A stretch of DNA of 64,000 nucleotides from Haematomicrobium sanguinis DSM 21259 (lineage in GTDB: Bacteria; Actinomycetota; Actinomycetes; Actinomycetales; Micrococcaceae): positions 148,662-212,661 of the forward strand of contig NZ_JIAG01000005.1 of assembly GCF_000688395.1 (NCBI RefSeq), written 5' to 3'. A model generated the notes under the pieces. That model did not search any database. It worked only from the letters and a program-made list of their open reading frames with translations, and was not told where the DNA came from. Shown in pieces: positions 44,706 through 53,740 of this stretch. Each line of letters starts with the position of its first letter. The first letter of the stretch is position 1. Made by a program: the position numbers and the translations under genes.

Positions 44706-44758
44706 AATGGGCCGCGGCGCCTTCACCCTTATGGATGAGAGAAAGCACCACGGCCCAT
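44706..44758 (-). terminator. Terminator of the DrrAB-like operon
   Basis: ATGGGCCG near 44707 pairs with CGGCCCAT near 44751, with further inner pairing. It lies 27 bp after the permease stop. The 164-bp spacer 44622-44785 holds no gene. Confidence 0.5.
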
Positions 44759-44785
44759 GACTTCTGGTTGAGACGGTGCCCAGCG

Positions 44786-45619
44786 CTAGCGCGAGCTAAT
44801 AGCCCTAAACCGAGCGGTAGCCAGCGGCACAAAGATGACCAGCAGGATCGCCGACAAGACAACGACGCCCAGAATCGAGTTCTGCATGAGCCAGGTATCG
44901 GGCACCGGCATGGTGCCCGTATTGCCAAACAGTTCACGCGTTGCCTGACCCAGCGCAGACACCGGGTTCAGGTTTTCGGCAAACCAGCGCAACGGTCCGG
45001 GCAAGCTCGCGCTCATGACAAACGCATTGGAGATCATGGTGATTGGAAACAGAATGATGAAGCTCGCATTATTAATGGTTTCCGGCGAGCGCACCAGCAT
45101 CCCCAAAAGGCACATCACCCAGCTAAACGCATAACTGAAAAGCAATAGCAGTGCCATGGCGACGAAGAATTCACCCAGCCCCTTATTGAACCGCCATCCG
45201 ACCACAAACCCCGACAACACCATGATCAGCAGGGACAGCGCGTTTAACACCAGGTCGGAATTTGTGCGCCCAATGAGCACCGCGGTCGGCGACATCGGCA
45301 AGGTGCGAAAACGATCAATCATCCCGGATTTGAGATCTTGGGCCATAAACGAACCAGAAAACGTCGCCCCAAAAACCACGGTCTGGGCAAAAATACCGGC
45401 CATCAAATATTGGGTGTAATCGATACCCTCAATGGGAATTGCATTTCCATACACCTGGGTGAACAACAAAATAAACATGATCGGCTGAATGATCGCAAAG
45501 ATGAGAATATCGGGCGATCGCCACATGCGCAGCAGATTACGCTTGGTCACCACCCAGCCGTCCGAGATCCAATTTACGACGGCGGGGCGCGCGGCAGGTG
45601 CCAGGGTGACGGTGCTCAT
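44786..45619 (-). CDS. ABC-2 type exporter permease, DrrB-like
   Basis: 277 residues, six membrane helices; MWRSPDILIFAIIQPIMFILLFTQVYGNAI and IDYTQYLMAGIFAQTVVFGATFSG are typical of the daunorubicin-resistance permease group. The ATG overlaps the ATPase stop (ATGA), so the two are translationally coupled. Confidence 0.92.
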   Translation of the reverse strand: MSTVTLAPAARPAVVNWISDGWVVTKRNLLRMWRSPDILIFAIIQPIMFILLFTQVYGNAIPIEGIDYTQYLMAGIFAQTVVFGATFSGSFMAQDLKSGMIDRFRTLPMSPTAVLIGRTNSDLVLNALSLLIMVLSGFVVGWRFNKGLGEFFVAMALLLLFSYAFSWVMCLLGMLVRSPETINNASFIILFPITMISNAFVMSASLPGPLRWFAENLNPVSALGQATRELFGNTGTMPVPDTWLMQNSILGVVVLSAILLVIFVPLATARFRAISSR

Positions 45620-46617
45620 TTGGTGACCTCTTTCTCGCGAGGTGAGGGCTCGTCGTCGTTCTTTTCTTCCTCCGCCACGTGCCCGGTGAGCTTGAGGAAC
45701 ACGTCATCCAGTGTGGGCCGGCGCATGCCTGCGTCATGGAGGGCGATTCCCGCGTCCTCCAGGTCCGCGAGCACGCGCTGGAGGACGGCGGGCCCGTCGG
45801 TGACCGGAATGTGCACGGTGCGGCCGTCGCCAGAAATGCGCGCCTCGCCGTTGCCGTGCCGCTCCAGGATCGCGCGGGTGCCTTCGATGTCCGCCGCATC
45901 CACGAGCGTGACCTCAACCTGGTGTCCGCCGACCTGGGCCTTGAGCTGGTCGGCGGTACCCTCGGCGATCACCTTCCCGGTGTCGATGACCGAGATGTGG
46001 TCGGCGAGCTGATCCGCCTCCTCCAGGTACTGCGTGGTCAAGAGCAAGGTGGTGCCGTCGGAGACGAGGTTGCGGATGATGTCCCACATCAGGATGCGGC
46101 TACGCGGATCGAGTCCGGTAGTCGGTTCGTCCAGGAACAGCACGCGGGGCTTGATGACCAGGGCGCAGGCCAGGTCGATACGCCGACGCATGCCGCCGGA
46201 GAAGCCCTTGACCGGGCGATTTCCGGCTTCGGTGAGATCGAAAAGGTCGATGAGTTCGTCGGCACGGGCGCGGGAGGTCTTCGCGTCGATGTGGTAGAGC
46301 CGGGCGACCATGTCCAGGTTTTCCCGGCCGGTCAGGTTTTCATCCACGGCCGCGTACTGGCCCGAGGCGCCAATGATGCGCTTGATCGCTTGGGGTGTCT
46401 TGAGCACGTTGATGCCGTCAATGGTGGCGGTGCCGCTGTCTGGTTTGAGGAGTGTGGTCAGGACCTTGACGGTGGTGGTTTTTCCGGCCCCGTTGGGACC
46501 GAGCAGCGCCTTGACGGTCCCCTCCGGTACTTCGAGGTTCAGCCCGTCGAGGGCGTGCACCGGCCCGCTCTTGGACTTGTAGGTTTTGCGCAATTCGTGC
46601 GCTTCAATCAATGGCAT
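45616..46617 (-). CDS. Drug-exporter ATPase, DrrA-like
   Basis: 333 residues. MPLIEAHELRKTYKSKSGPV, Walker A GPNGAGKTTTVKVL, FSGGMRRRIDLACAL, Walker B VLFLDEPTTGLDPRSR, LLLTTQYLEEADQLADHISVID, and the DrrA-type C-terminal domain. The tail EEKNDDEPSPREKEVTK resembles the KNDGD peptides of the dispersed motif in a decayed form. The operator at 46671-46692 overlaps its promoter. Confidence 0.94.
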   Translation of the reverse strand: MPLIEAHELRKTYKSKSGPVHALDGLNLEVPEGTVKALLGPNGAGKTTTVKVLTTLLKPDSGTATIDGINVLKTPQAIKRIIGASGQYAAVDENLTGRENLDMVARLYHIDAKTSRARADELIDLFDLTEAGNRPVKGFSGGMRRRIDLACALVIKPRVLFLDEPTTGLDPRSRILMWDIIRNLVSDGTTLLLTTQYLEEADQLADHISVIDTGKVIAEGTADQLKAQVGGHQVEVTLVDAADIEGTRAILERHGNGEARISGDGRTVHIPVTDGPAVLQRVLADLEDAGIALHDAGMRRPTLDDVFLKLTGHVAEEEKNDDEPSPREKEVTK

Positions 46618-46670
46618 GGGTGCCTCGGTTCCCCTTTGCGGTGGCGAGTGTGGGTACAGCTACGGTGACA

Positions 46671-46705
46671 AACTCACGATATATCGTGAGTTGTCCGGTT
46701 GGCAA
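46671..46705 (-). promoter_or_regulatory. Operator and promoter of the DrrAB-like operon
   Basis: AACTCACGATATATCGTGAGTT (hyphen-free centre at 46681/46682) is a perfect 22-bp palindrome, positions 46671-46692. On the minus strand TTGCCA (46700-46705) and TATATC (46679-46684) are spaced 16 bases, so the -10 is inside the palindrome. CGATATATCG cores are common for PadR/TetR-type repressors of drug exporters. The regulator is not in the window. Confidence 0.75.
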
Positions 46706-46790
46706 GAGTGACCTTCATGATTTTGGCAGGAAGGGGGCGCGGACGTCACGCGCATGCGGTCAGTATGCGGCCACCTACGGTCCGCAATCC

Positions 46791-46854
46791 AAGTTGGCGC
46801 AGATCGCCGAAGTTGTACGGAATTCCGTACAACTTCGGCGATCTGCGCCAACTT
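46791..46854. repeat. Perfect 64-bp intergenic palindrome
   Basis: Left half 46791-46822 (AAGTTGGCGCAGATCGCCGA, continuing) equals the complement of 46823-46854 with no loop (centre GGAATTCC). TTTTTTCT follows on the plus strand. It lies 14 bp after the stop of the lipid-kinase gene. A decayed relative is at 48527-48590. Confidence 0.95.
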
Positions 46855-46868
46855 TTTTCTTGGGGCGG

Positions 46869-48428
46869 CTAAATGCCGAAGGAGTAGACATCGATCGCTT
46901 TCGGCTCCACCCGAATCTGCACGCGCGTGGCGTTGTCATACACCTCGCCGTCCACCGCGAAGCTGAACGGCACGTCGGAGGACGCCTCGAACGTTGGCTT
47001 ATGCTCAAAGACCGTCGCCTTGGAGCGCTCCAACGTCCCGGTCAACGCCGCCCAAATGGTCCGTACTTGAGCCCACGGCAAGGACGCGCTGACGCTACGG
47101 ATATCCAGCAAACCATCGTTGATCGAGGGGCGCACCAACGGCGCCAAATCCTCCGGGTAGTACCGTCCGCGTCCCACGAAAACCATCCAAACCTTGCGGA
47201 CTCCGCCGCCCACATTGAGCACGGTCGGACGAGCCCGCACAAACGTCTCCAGCCCGGCGAGCAACCCGGCAACCGGTTTGCCAAGCACCCCTTCAAGGCG
47301 CTCCCGGCGCCGCACGAGCTCGGGATAAACCCCCACACTTGCGGTGTTCAGCATGGTGACGGTGCGGGAAGAAGGTGAGGCATCGCCGTCGTTCTTTGTG
47401 GCACCGGAGGCAAATTCCAAGGTGACCTGGCCCAAGTCGGAGCGCACGACGCGCCCCAGGCGCGCGGCCTCCAGCGCGCTGTCCGGACTCTCGACCGCGA
47501 CATCGCGCGCATAGTGATTGAACGTGCCACCGGGCATGACCATGAGCGGCAAATCCTTATCGGCGGCCACGTCGGCAACCGTGCCAGCGGTGCCGTCGCC
47601 GCCCCACACGCCGAGCATAGTGAGTCGGGAATCGTCAGCGAGCGCGGTCAGGATATCGGATTTGAGGTCGTGCCCCTCGCGCAACTCGACAAAGGTGGCC
47701 TCCGGCATGTTCTCGTGGAGCCAACCCTCGACGCCCTCGGTGTAGGAGCCGCCGTGCGGGTTGACGACCATGAGCATCCCCTCGCCGCTCTCGGGCAGGT
47801 GCTGGCGCTGGCCCTTCTCCAGTTCGCGGTGCGGGATCGGCGGGCGCAGCGTCCACCAGTGCCGGGTGAGAAATCCGCAGCCCACCCCGAGCGCAGAGCC
47901 GATGAGCACGTCGGAAGGCCAGTGCGCCCCGGTGTGCACGCGCGAATACGCCACCGCGGCGGCCAGCGGCACAAAGACCAGCCCGAGCCGCGGTGAATTG
48001 ATGGTGACTGCGGTCGCGAAAGCAAACGCCGACGCGGAATGCCCGGATGGCAGCGAGGAACTACCCGGTTGCGGGTTCAGGAAGCGGAAGACCGGAAGAT
48101 CCTGCTCATGCGGGCGGCGGCGCGGAAGCACGCGCTTGAGCACCCCGCTCGTGATCGCGGACGCAACACCCACCGAAAGCAGGCCCCGAATTGCGGCCTG
48201 GCGCGGGTTGCCCTTGACCGCATACATCGCCGCCGCGGAACCGATCCACAGTTTGGAATGATTCGCGGCGTTCGTCAGGGCCAGCATGGCGCGGTCAATC
48301 TCGCCCTGGGGCAGTTTGCCGATCTGTCCTATCCCGGCCCGATCCCACGCGCGCACCAGCGCATTGACCCGCTTGCCGTGCGACTGCACGTGCCGGAACC
48401 CTCGTTTCGCCTTTTCCCGCTTCGACAT
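46869..48428 (-). CDS. PAP2-phosphatase / diacylglycerol-kinase fusion protein
   Basis: 519 residues. An N-terminal PAP2 domain (about 60-190) with RRRPHEQDLP, SSLPSGHSASAFA and SRVHTGAHWPSDVLIG and several membrane helices; then a lipid-kinase catalytic domain with GMLMVVNPHGGS, GVWGGDGTAGTVADVA and MPGGTFNHYARD. It may interconvert lipid phosphates at the membrane. In the kinase domain a strand pair is interrupted by GATKNDGDASPSSRT, encoded by an ACGACGGCGAT copy (47383-47392). The start has AGGGGAGGACT upstream. The gene is flanked by two related palindromes. Confidence 0.92.
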   Translation of the reverse strand: MSKREKAKRGFRHVQSHGKRVNALVRAWDRAGIGQIGKLPQGEIDRAMLALTNAANHSKLWIGSAAAMYAVKGNPRQAAIRGLLSVGVASAITSGVLKRVLPRRRPHEQDLPVFRFLNPQPGSSSLPSGHSASAFAFATAVTINSPRLGLVFVPLAAAVAYSRVHTGAHWPSDVLIGSALGVGCGFLTRHWWTLRPPIPHRELEKGQRQHLPESGEGMLMVVNPHGGSYTEGVEGWLHENMPEATFVELREGHDLKSDILTALADDSRLTMLGVWGGDGTAGTVADVAADKDLPLMVMPGGTFNHYARDVAVESPDSALEAARLGRVVRSDLGQVTLEFASGATKNDGDASPSSRTVTMLNTASVGVYPELVRRRERLEGVLGKPVAGLLAGLETFVRARPTVLNVGGGVRKVWMVFVGRGRYYPEDLAPLVRPSINDGLLDIRSVSASLPWAQVRTIWAALTGTLERSKATVFEHKPTFEASSDVPFSFAVDGEVYDNATRVQIRVEPKAIDVYSFGI

Positions 48429-48526
48429 AGTCCTCCCCTTCCCTCAGGTTTTGAGTTTACGTCCCGACGGGCAGGTGGTGTCGCGGCATGATGCCGCCCG
48501 GCCGTCGCGGCACCTCCGGACCGTCC

Positions 48527-48590
48527 GAGTTGTACCAGATCACCGAAGTTGTACGGGATCCCGCACACTTTTGTTAATCTGCGCCTACTT
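48527..48590. repeat. Decayed copy of the 64-bp palindrome
   Basis: The 64 bases align end to end with 46791-46854 (shared CCGAAGTTGTACGG, ATCTGCGCC, ACTT) but the arms no longer pair fully. It sits between the MFS gene end and the lipid-kinase start. Confidence 0.75.
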
Positions 48591-48597
48591 AGTGGGG

Positions 48598-49899
48598 TTA
48601 GGGGAGGGAGAGCGGGCCGGTTTCCGGTCGACGCGGTTCCCCGTCCGATCCAGCCGGTCCCGCCGCGCCCGGCGCCTGCGAGTGTGCCGGAATCGCGGGC
48701 CGCACCAGCAACATCGAGAGCAGCATCGGCACCGCAATCACCAACAGCGCGTTGCGGATTCCCCAGTGGTCGCCCAAGAATCCGAGCAGCGGCGGCCCTG
48801 CGAGGAAGGCGATGTACCCGATAGTCGCAATGACGGAAACGCGAGCGGCGGCGCGCTTCGGATCATCCGCGGCTGCGGACATCCCCACTGGGAACCCGAG
48901 CGCCGCCCCAAATCCCCAGAGCGCGGCCCCGGCCATCGCGAGCCAGAGCCACGGTGAGAACACGAAGATCACGAGCCCGACCAACGCCACGGCAAAGCTC
49001 GCATACAGCGCCGGTGCACGGCCAAAGCGGTCCACCACGGCGCCGCCGACGTATCGGAAGAGGGTCATCGCGCCCACGAACACGGCGAACATGATCGCGC
49101 CGACCGCTTCGGTCTGATCCAACCCGGTCACGGTGGCCTTGGCGATCCAGTCGTTCGCGGCGCCCTCGGTGATCGCCGCACCCAACACCATGAACCCGAT
49201 CGCCAGGATCCGCGGCTCCCGCCACGCGGCAAATCGACTGATGTTCGACGGCGCGTCCCCGGCTTGACCACGCACCTCGCCGCCGCCTGGCTCACCAAGG
49301 TGAGCATCGCCGTCGTGCGTTTGTGGGGTGGCCACCGGAAGGAACTTTGCGGTGGCCCACAGAATGATCGCGACCTCGGCGATGGCAAGGCCGATCAAGT
49401 GCGTGGATAACGAGATGTTGAGGCGCGTCAAGAGCCAGCCGATGAGCGCGCCGACAACCGCTCCGCCGCTGAAGGCCGCGTGCATTTTGGGCATGTAGGT
49501 TTTGCGGGCGAGCCGCTCGACTTCGGCGCCCTCGATATTTTGGGCGACATCCCAGAGGGCGATGCCCATGCCGAAGATGAACAGGCCGATTCCGGTGACC
49601 GCGAAGATGCCGATGCTCAAGCCAAGCGCCATCACGAGGGCACCGACGCCACAGATGATTGCGCCGAGGCGGACGGTGTTCGCGGTGCCGACCCGCGCCG
49701 CGACGGAGCCCGCGAGCGGGAGGGTGATGATGGAGGCGATCGCGCCCATGATGAGCAAGAGACCGGTTTGGCCGTCGGTGATGTTCAGTGCGCTGGAGGC
49801 CGCCGGAATACGGGCGGCCCAGCTGGCGAAGGCCAGGCCGTTCAGCCCAAACACCACCATCGTTGCCCAGAGTGCTGAGCGCACGCGGGATTCGGTCAT
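48598..49899 (-). CDS. Major facilitator superfamily transporter
   Basis: 433 residues, twelve predicted membrane helices; GLAFASWAARIPAASSALNITDGQTGLLLIMGAIASIITLPLAG begins it. It resembles the YbjJ-like MFS subgroup. The central cytoplasmic loop contains QTHDGDAHLGEPGGGE, encoded by an ACGACGGCGATGCTCACC copy with its small hairpin (49290-49316). GAGGGGCCAATC precedes the ATG. Substrate unknown. Confidence 0.9.
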   Translation of the reverse strand: MTESRVRSALWATMVVFGLNGLAFASWAARIPAASSALNITDGQTGLLLIMGAIASIITLPLAGSVAARVGTANTVRLGAIICGVGALVMALGLSIGIFAVTGIGLFIFGMGIALWDVAQNIEGAEVERLARKTYMPKMHAAFSGGAVVGALIGWLLTRLNISLSTHLIGLAIAEVAIILWATAKFLPVATPQTHDGDAHLGEPGGGEVRGQAGDAPSNISRFAAWREPRILAIGFMVLGAAITEGAANDWIAKATVTGLDQTEAVGAIMFAVFVGAMTLFRYVGGAVVDRFGRAPALYASFAVALVGLVIFVFSPWLWLAMAGAALWGFGAALGFPVGMSAAADDPKRAAARVSVIATIGYIAFLAGPPLLGFLGDHWGIRNALLVIAVPMLLSMLLVRPAIPAHSQAPGAAGPAGSDGEPRRPETGPLSLP

Positions 49900-49977
49900 G
49901 ATTGGCCCCTCTATGGCGGTGTGACTGTGGATGGCAGGTAGTGCGCCCGAATGGACTGTTGTGGCAGTCCTGGCAGT

Positions 49978-51660
49978 TTAGCGCTCGCGGGCGACGCGAG
50001 CCTCATTCCAGACGGGCGCGTCCGATTCGTAGACATTTCCGTCCTCGCCGAAGACGAGGAATCGTTCGAATTCGTTCGCGAACCAACGGTCGTGGGTGAC
50101 TGCGAGCACCGTGCCCTCGAATGCGGCTATGGCCGCTTCGAGCGCTTCCGAGGAATCGATGTCCAGGTTGTCGGTGGGCTCATCGAGTAGGAGCAAGGTG
50201 GCGCCGGAGAGCTCGAGGAGCAGAATCTGCAACCGCGCTTGCTGACCTCCGGAGAGCGAGTCATAGGTCTGTTCGGCTTGGCGGGCTAGGCCGTAGCGGT
50301 CCAGGACTCGACCGGCTTGCTCACGGCCCATTCCGGCGCGACGTTCGTCTCCGCGGTGCAGAATGTCGATGAGGGTGCGGGCGCTCAGGTCTTTGCGGAC
50401 GTGGGTTTGGGCGAAGTAGCCCGGACGCACGCGAGCCCCGAGCTTCGCGGTGCCGCTGTGCTCAACCGGGTCGATCTCGATTTCGGATACCGGGAGGTGT
50501 TCGCTTTCGGGTGCGGTGCCGCCGGAGGCAAGCAGCCGCATGAAGTGGGACTTCCCGCTACCGTTAGAGCCGAGAATGGCCACCCGGTCGCCGAACCAGA
50601 TTTCGGCGTTGAAGGGTTTCATCAGGCCGGTGAGTTCGAGGTTGCTCACCACGATGGCGCGTTTTCCGGTGCGACCGCCGGATAACCGCATCGACACCTT
50701 TTGCGCGAGTGGTACTTCTTCGGGTGGTCCGGCGGCCTCAAACCGTTCCAGCCGGGTCTTTGCGGCCTGGTAGCGCGAGGCCATATCCGAGTTGTAGGCG
50801 GCCTTGTTCTTATACATGAGCATGAGTTCGCGCAGTTTTTGCTGCTCTTCGTCCCAACGCAATCGGCGTTCGGCGAGTTTGGCGTTGCGGTCTTCGCGCG
50901 CCTCGAAGTAAGTGGCAAAACCGCCGCCGTGCGTCCAACTGCTGGCACCGGCTTTTCCCGGCTCCAAGGTAATGATGCGGCTCGCGGCGCCGGCGATGAG
51001 AGCGCGATCGTGGGAGATGAAGAGTACCGACTTGTCGGTTTCTTGCAGTTGGCGCTCCAGCCAGAGTTTTGAGGGGACGTCGAGGTAGTTATCCGGCTCG
51101 TCGAGGAGGAGCACGTCATGGTGCGAGGTGAACAGCGCCTGAAGGAAGAGCCGCTTCTGCTCGCCGCCGCTCAACGTTGCCGCGTTGCGGTACTGTGCGC
51201 GGTCATAGTCGATGCCGAGCGCGTGATGCGTCACGAGGTCCCACTGGGTTTGTTGATCGTAGCCGCCCACGTCCGCCCAATCGGCGAGCGCGTTCGCGTA
51301 GGCCATCTGGGTTTTCTCGGTGTCCTCGACCATCATCGCCTCTTCGGAGCGCGCCAATGCGAGCGCGGCGTTTTTAATGGCCGGCGTTGCGGTGAGCAAG
51401 AGCAAGTCCCCGACCGTCATGTCCGCGCCCGCCGACCCGATGAATTGCGGCATGTATCCTACCGTCCCCGAGGTGGTGACCGCGCCCGCATGAGGGGTTA
51501 GCTCCCCGGCCAGAATGCGCAAGAGAGTGGTCTTGCCGGTACCGTTGGGACCAATCAGTGCGGCCCTATGGGATTCGCCGACGCGAAACGTCACACCGTT
51601 CAACAGTTGCCTGCCGTCGGGTAAAGCGTATTGAATAGATCCGACATCTATGTGTCCCAT
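49978..51660 (-). CDS. ABC-F family ATPase
   Basis: 560 residues from the ATG at 51658-51660; 12 further codons upstream are open. Two ATPase domains and no membrane helices: Walker A GPNGTGKTTLLRIL and GSNGSGKSHFMRLL, signatures LSGGEQKRLFLQAL and LSGGQQARLQILLL, Walker B VLLLDEPDNYLD and LLLLDEPTDNLD. The ABC-F linker (AKLAERRLRWDEEQQKLREL) joins them. Such proteins act on ribosomes, either as translation factors or in antibiotic protection; which applies is open. Upstream CTGATTG / CAATCAG (51680-51701) is a possible attenuator or operator. Confidence 0.9.
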   Translation of the reverse strand: MGHIDVGSIQYALPDGRQLLNGVTFRVGESHRAALIGPNGTGKTTLLRILAGELTPHAGAVTTSGTVGYMPQFIGSAGADMTVGDLLLLTATPAIKNAALALARSEEAMMVEDTEKTQMAYANALADWADVGGYDQQTQWDLVTHHALGIDYDRAQYRNAATLSGGEQKRLFLQALFTSHHDVLLLDEPDNYLDVPSKLWLERQLQETDKSVLFISHDRALIAGAASRIITLEPGKAGASSWTHGGGFATYFEAREDRNAKLAERRLRWDEEQQKLRELMLMYKNKAAYNSDMASRYQAAKTRLERFEAAGPPEEVPLAQKVSMRLSGGRTGKRAIVVSNLELTGLMKPFNAEIWFGDRVAILGSNGSGKSHFMRLLASGGTAPESEHLPVSEIEIDPVEHSGTAKLGARVRPGYFAQTHVRKDLSARTLIDILHRGDERRAGMGREQAGRVLDRYGLARQAEQTYDSLSGGQQARLQILLLELSGATLLLLDEPTDNLDIDSSEALEAAIAAFEGTVLAVTHDRWFANEFERFLVFGEDGNVYESDAPVWNEARVARER

Positions 51661-51722
51661 CTCACTATCATCACAAACCTGATTGATTTTTACCAATCAG
51701 TGCGGTTTGAGAAAGGTTTGGC

Positions 51723-52721
51723 GTGAGCCAACTCAAAGTAGGTATCGTCGGGGCCGGCGGTATTTCCAATGCACACTTACCGTCCTGGGCCGCCTACGGC
51801 GCAGACATCACCGCGTACTCGCTTGATGGCAAAGCCCCCGAATTAGTGGAACGTCATGGCGCCGGGGTCGCCGTGGACTGCCTGGAGGAGCTGTTAGACG
51901 CGGTGGATGTCGTGGACATTTGCACGCCGACCTTTGCGCACACCGAGGTCGCCCTGGCAGCCATCGCAGCGGGCAAGGATGTGCTGTGCGAGAAGCCGCT
52001 TGCGCTCACCGTCGAGGATGCCGAACGCATCGCGGCCGCGGCAAAGGACAAGGGCGTGCAGCTCTATCCCGGACATGTGGTCCGCTACTTTCCGCAGTAC
52101 GCCGCGCTCAAGGCCGGAGTGGATTCCGGGGAGATCGGCGAACCCGCGGTTTTACGTTATTTGCGTGTCGGCGAGCGGCCTGGACAAGGTTGGTTTGCCG
52201 ATCCGGCACTCTCCGGAGGGATCATCATGGACCAAATGATCCATGACCTGGATTCCGCCTACTGGATTGCCGGGGAGGTCGCTACCGTCTACGCCCGGTT
52301 AATCGATTCAGACCCGCAGTTGACTCACCGCGGCACCTGTACGGCGCAAGTCACCATGACACATACCAGCGGTGCCATCAGCTACATCACTGGAGTGTGG
52401 GGCCGGGTTGGCACGGCGTTCCGCTACAGTTTCCAAGTCGCCGGAACCAAAGGGCTCTTGGAATTCGATTCGGCAAAATCCAACACCTACATGGTGGATT
52501 CGGGGACTCAAGAGGACGGTGCCGGAGGGCTCCTTCCCGGGTTTGCGATGATCGACAGCCCCTTCTACGCAGAAATCGGCGAAATGGGCGACGCCTTTAC
52601 CGGCGGCAAAACACCCCGCGTCTCGGCAAGCGATGGTGTGATGGCCGTCAAGCTCGCCCACGCCGCCAACCAGTCCATAGCGTCCGGCCGCGCCGTCTCG
52701 ATGGAGGAAATCTCACGATGA
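51723..52721 (+). CDS. Gfo/Idh/MocA-family oxidoreductase
   Basis: 332 residues from a GTG. VGIVGAGGISNAHLPSW nucleotide-binding loop, CEKPLALTVEDAERIAAAA with the EKP lysine, and MDQMIHDLDSAYWIAGEVATVYA in the substrate domain with the catalytic His. These enzymes oxidise sugars or inositols with NAD(P). The stop overlaps the next start (ATGA); two related enzymes in one operon suggest consecutive steps in a sugar or inositol pathway. Confidence 0.92.
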   Translation: MSQLKVGIVGAGGISNAHLPSWAAYGADITAYSLDGKAPELVERHGAGVAVDCLEELLDAVDVVDICTPTFAHTEVALAAIAAGKDVLCEKPLALTVEDAERIAAAAKDKGVQLYPGHVVRYFPQYAALKAGVDSGEIGEPAVLRYLRVGERPGQGWFADPALSGGIIMDQMIHDLDSAYWIAGEVATVYARLIDSDPQLTHRGTCTAQVTMTHTSGAISYITGVWGRVGTAFRYSFQVAGTKGLLEFDSAKSNTYMVDSGTQEDGAGGLLPGFAMIDSPFYAEIGEMGDAFTGGKTPRVSASDGVMAVKLAHAANQSIASGRAVSMEEISR

Positions 52722-53740
52722 AACCCTTGAAAATTGGCGTCATGTCCTTTGCCCACGTGCACGCTGGCGGTTACGCCTACATGCTCAACTCCATGCCGGA
52801 TGTTGAGGTCGCCGCCAGCGACGAGGACTACCCCCAACGCCCGCAAACGGAATCCGGTGGCGCGCAGTTCGCCAAGGATCTCGGCATTGACACCTACTTT
52901 GACACCTACCAAGAACTCTTGGACTGGGGTCCGGACGCGGTCGTCATCTGCGCCGAGAACTCCAAGCACCGCGAACTCACCGAACGCGCCGCCGCCGCAG
53001 GAGTGAACGTGCTGTGCGAGAAACCGATCGCCACCTCGGTGGAAGACGGCCAGGCAATGGTGGATGCGTGCCGTGAGGCCGGTGTTCAGCTTATGATCGC
53101 CTACCCGGTCCGCTTCTCCGCTGCGTTCAACCGCCTTCAACGCGACTACGATGACGGAAAACTCGGCGAAGCGGTTGCCGTTTCGGGAACCAATAACGGC
53201 GGTGTCCCGGTCTCGCGACGCGCCTGGTTCGGTGAGAAGGAGCTTGCCGGCGGCGGCGCGATTACCGATCACACCGTGCACGTGGCGGATCTGTTGGATT
53301 CGCTCTTTAACGGGAGCGCCGCGAAAGAAGTGTACGCGGTCAGCAACCATATGATCCGGGCCGATGAGACCGATCTGGAAACTGGCGGGCTGGTGTCCAT
53401 TACCTACGAGAACGGCGTCATTGCCACGATCGACGCGTCCTGGTCTAAACCCGTGGGGTACCCGACGTGGGGCGGGCTGACCCTCCAAGTGGTCGGAACC
53501 GGCGGCATCGCGGATATCGACGCCTTCGGTCAGCGCGTTGACGGTTTCTCCGCGGTCACCGGTAAAACACTGTGGCACGGGTTTGATCCCAATAGCGATA
53601 AGACGCTCTTGCGCGCATTCATCGATGCCGTACGGAGCGGTAATCCAGCCCAACCCGATGGCGAGTCCGGTTTACGCACCATGCGCATCGTCCAGGCCGC
53701 CTACGAGTCCTTGGAGTCAGGGCAGCCGGTCACGCTCTAA
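52718..53740 (+). CDS. Gfo/Idh/MocA-family oxidoreductase, second copy
   Basis: 340 residues from the ATG at 52718 (GGAGGAAATCTCACG upstream). KIGVMSFAHVHAGGYAYML has an altered nucleotide loop (SFAHVH in place of GxGxxG), then VLCEKPIATSVEDGQAMVDAC and GGGAITDHTVHVADLLDSL. The changed loop may affect cofactor use. Operon partner of 51723-52721. Confidence 0.9.
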   Translation: MKPLKIGVMSFAHVHAGGYAYMLNSMPDVEVAASDEDYPQRPQTESGGAQFAKDLGIDTYFDTYQELLDWGPDAVVICAENSKHRELTERAAAAGVNVLCEKPIATSVEDGQAMVDACREAGVQLMIAYPVRFSAAFNRLQRDYDDGKLGEAVAVSGTNNGGVPVSRRAWFGEKELAGGGAITDHTVHVADLLDSLFNGSAAKEVYAVSNHMIRADETDLETGGLVSITYENGVIATIDASWSKPVGYPTWGGLTLQVVGTGGIADIDAFGQRVDGFSAVTGKTLWHGFDPNSDKTLLRAFIDAVRSGNPAQPDGESGLRTMRIVQAAYESLESGQPVTL

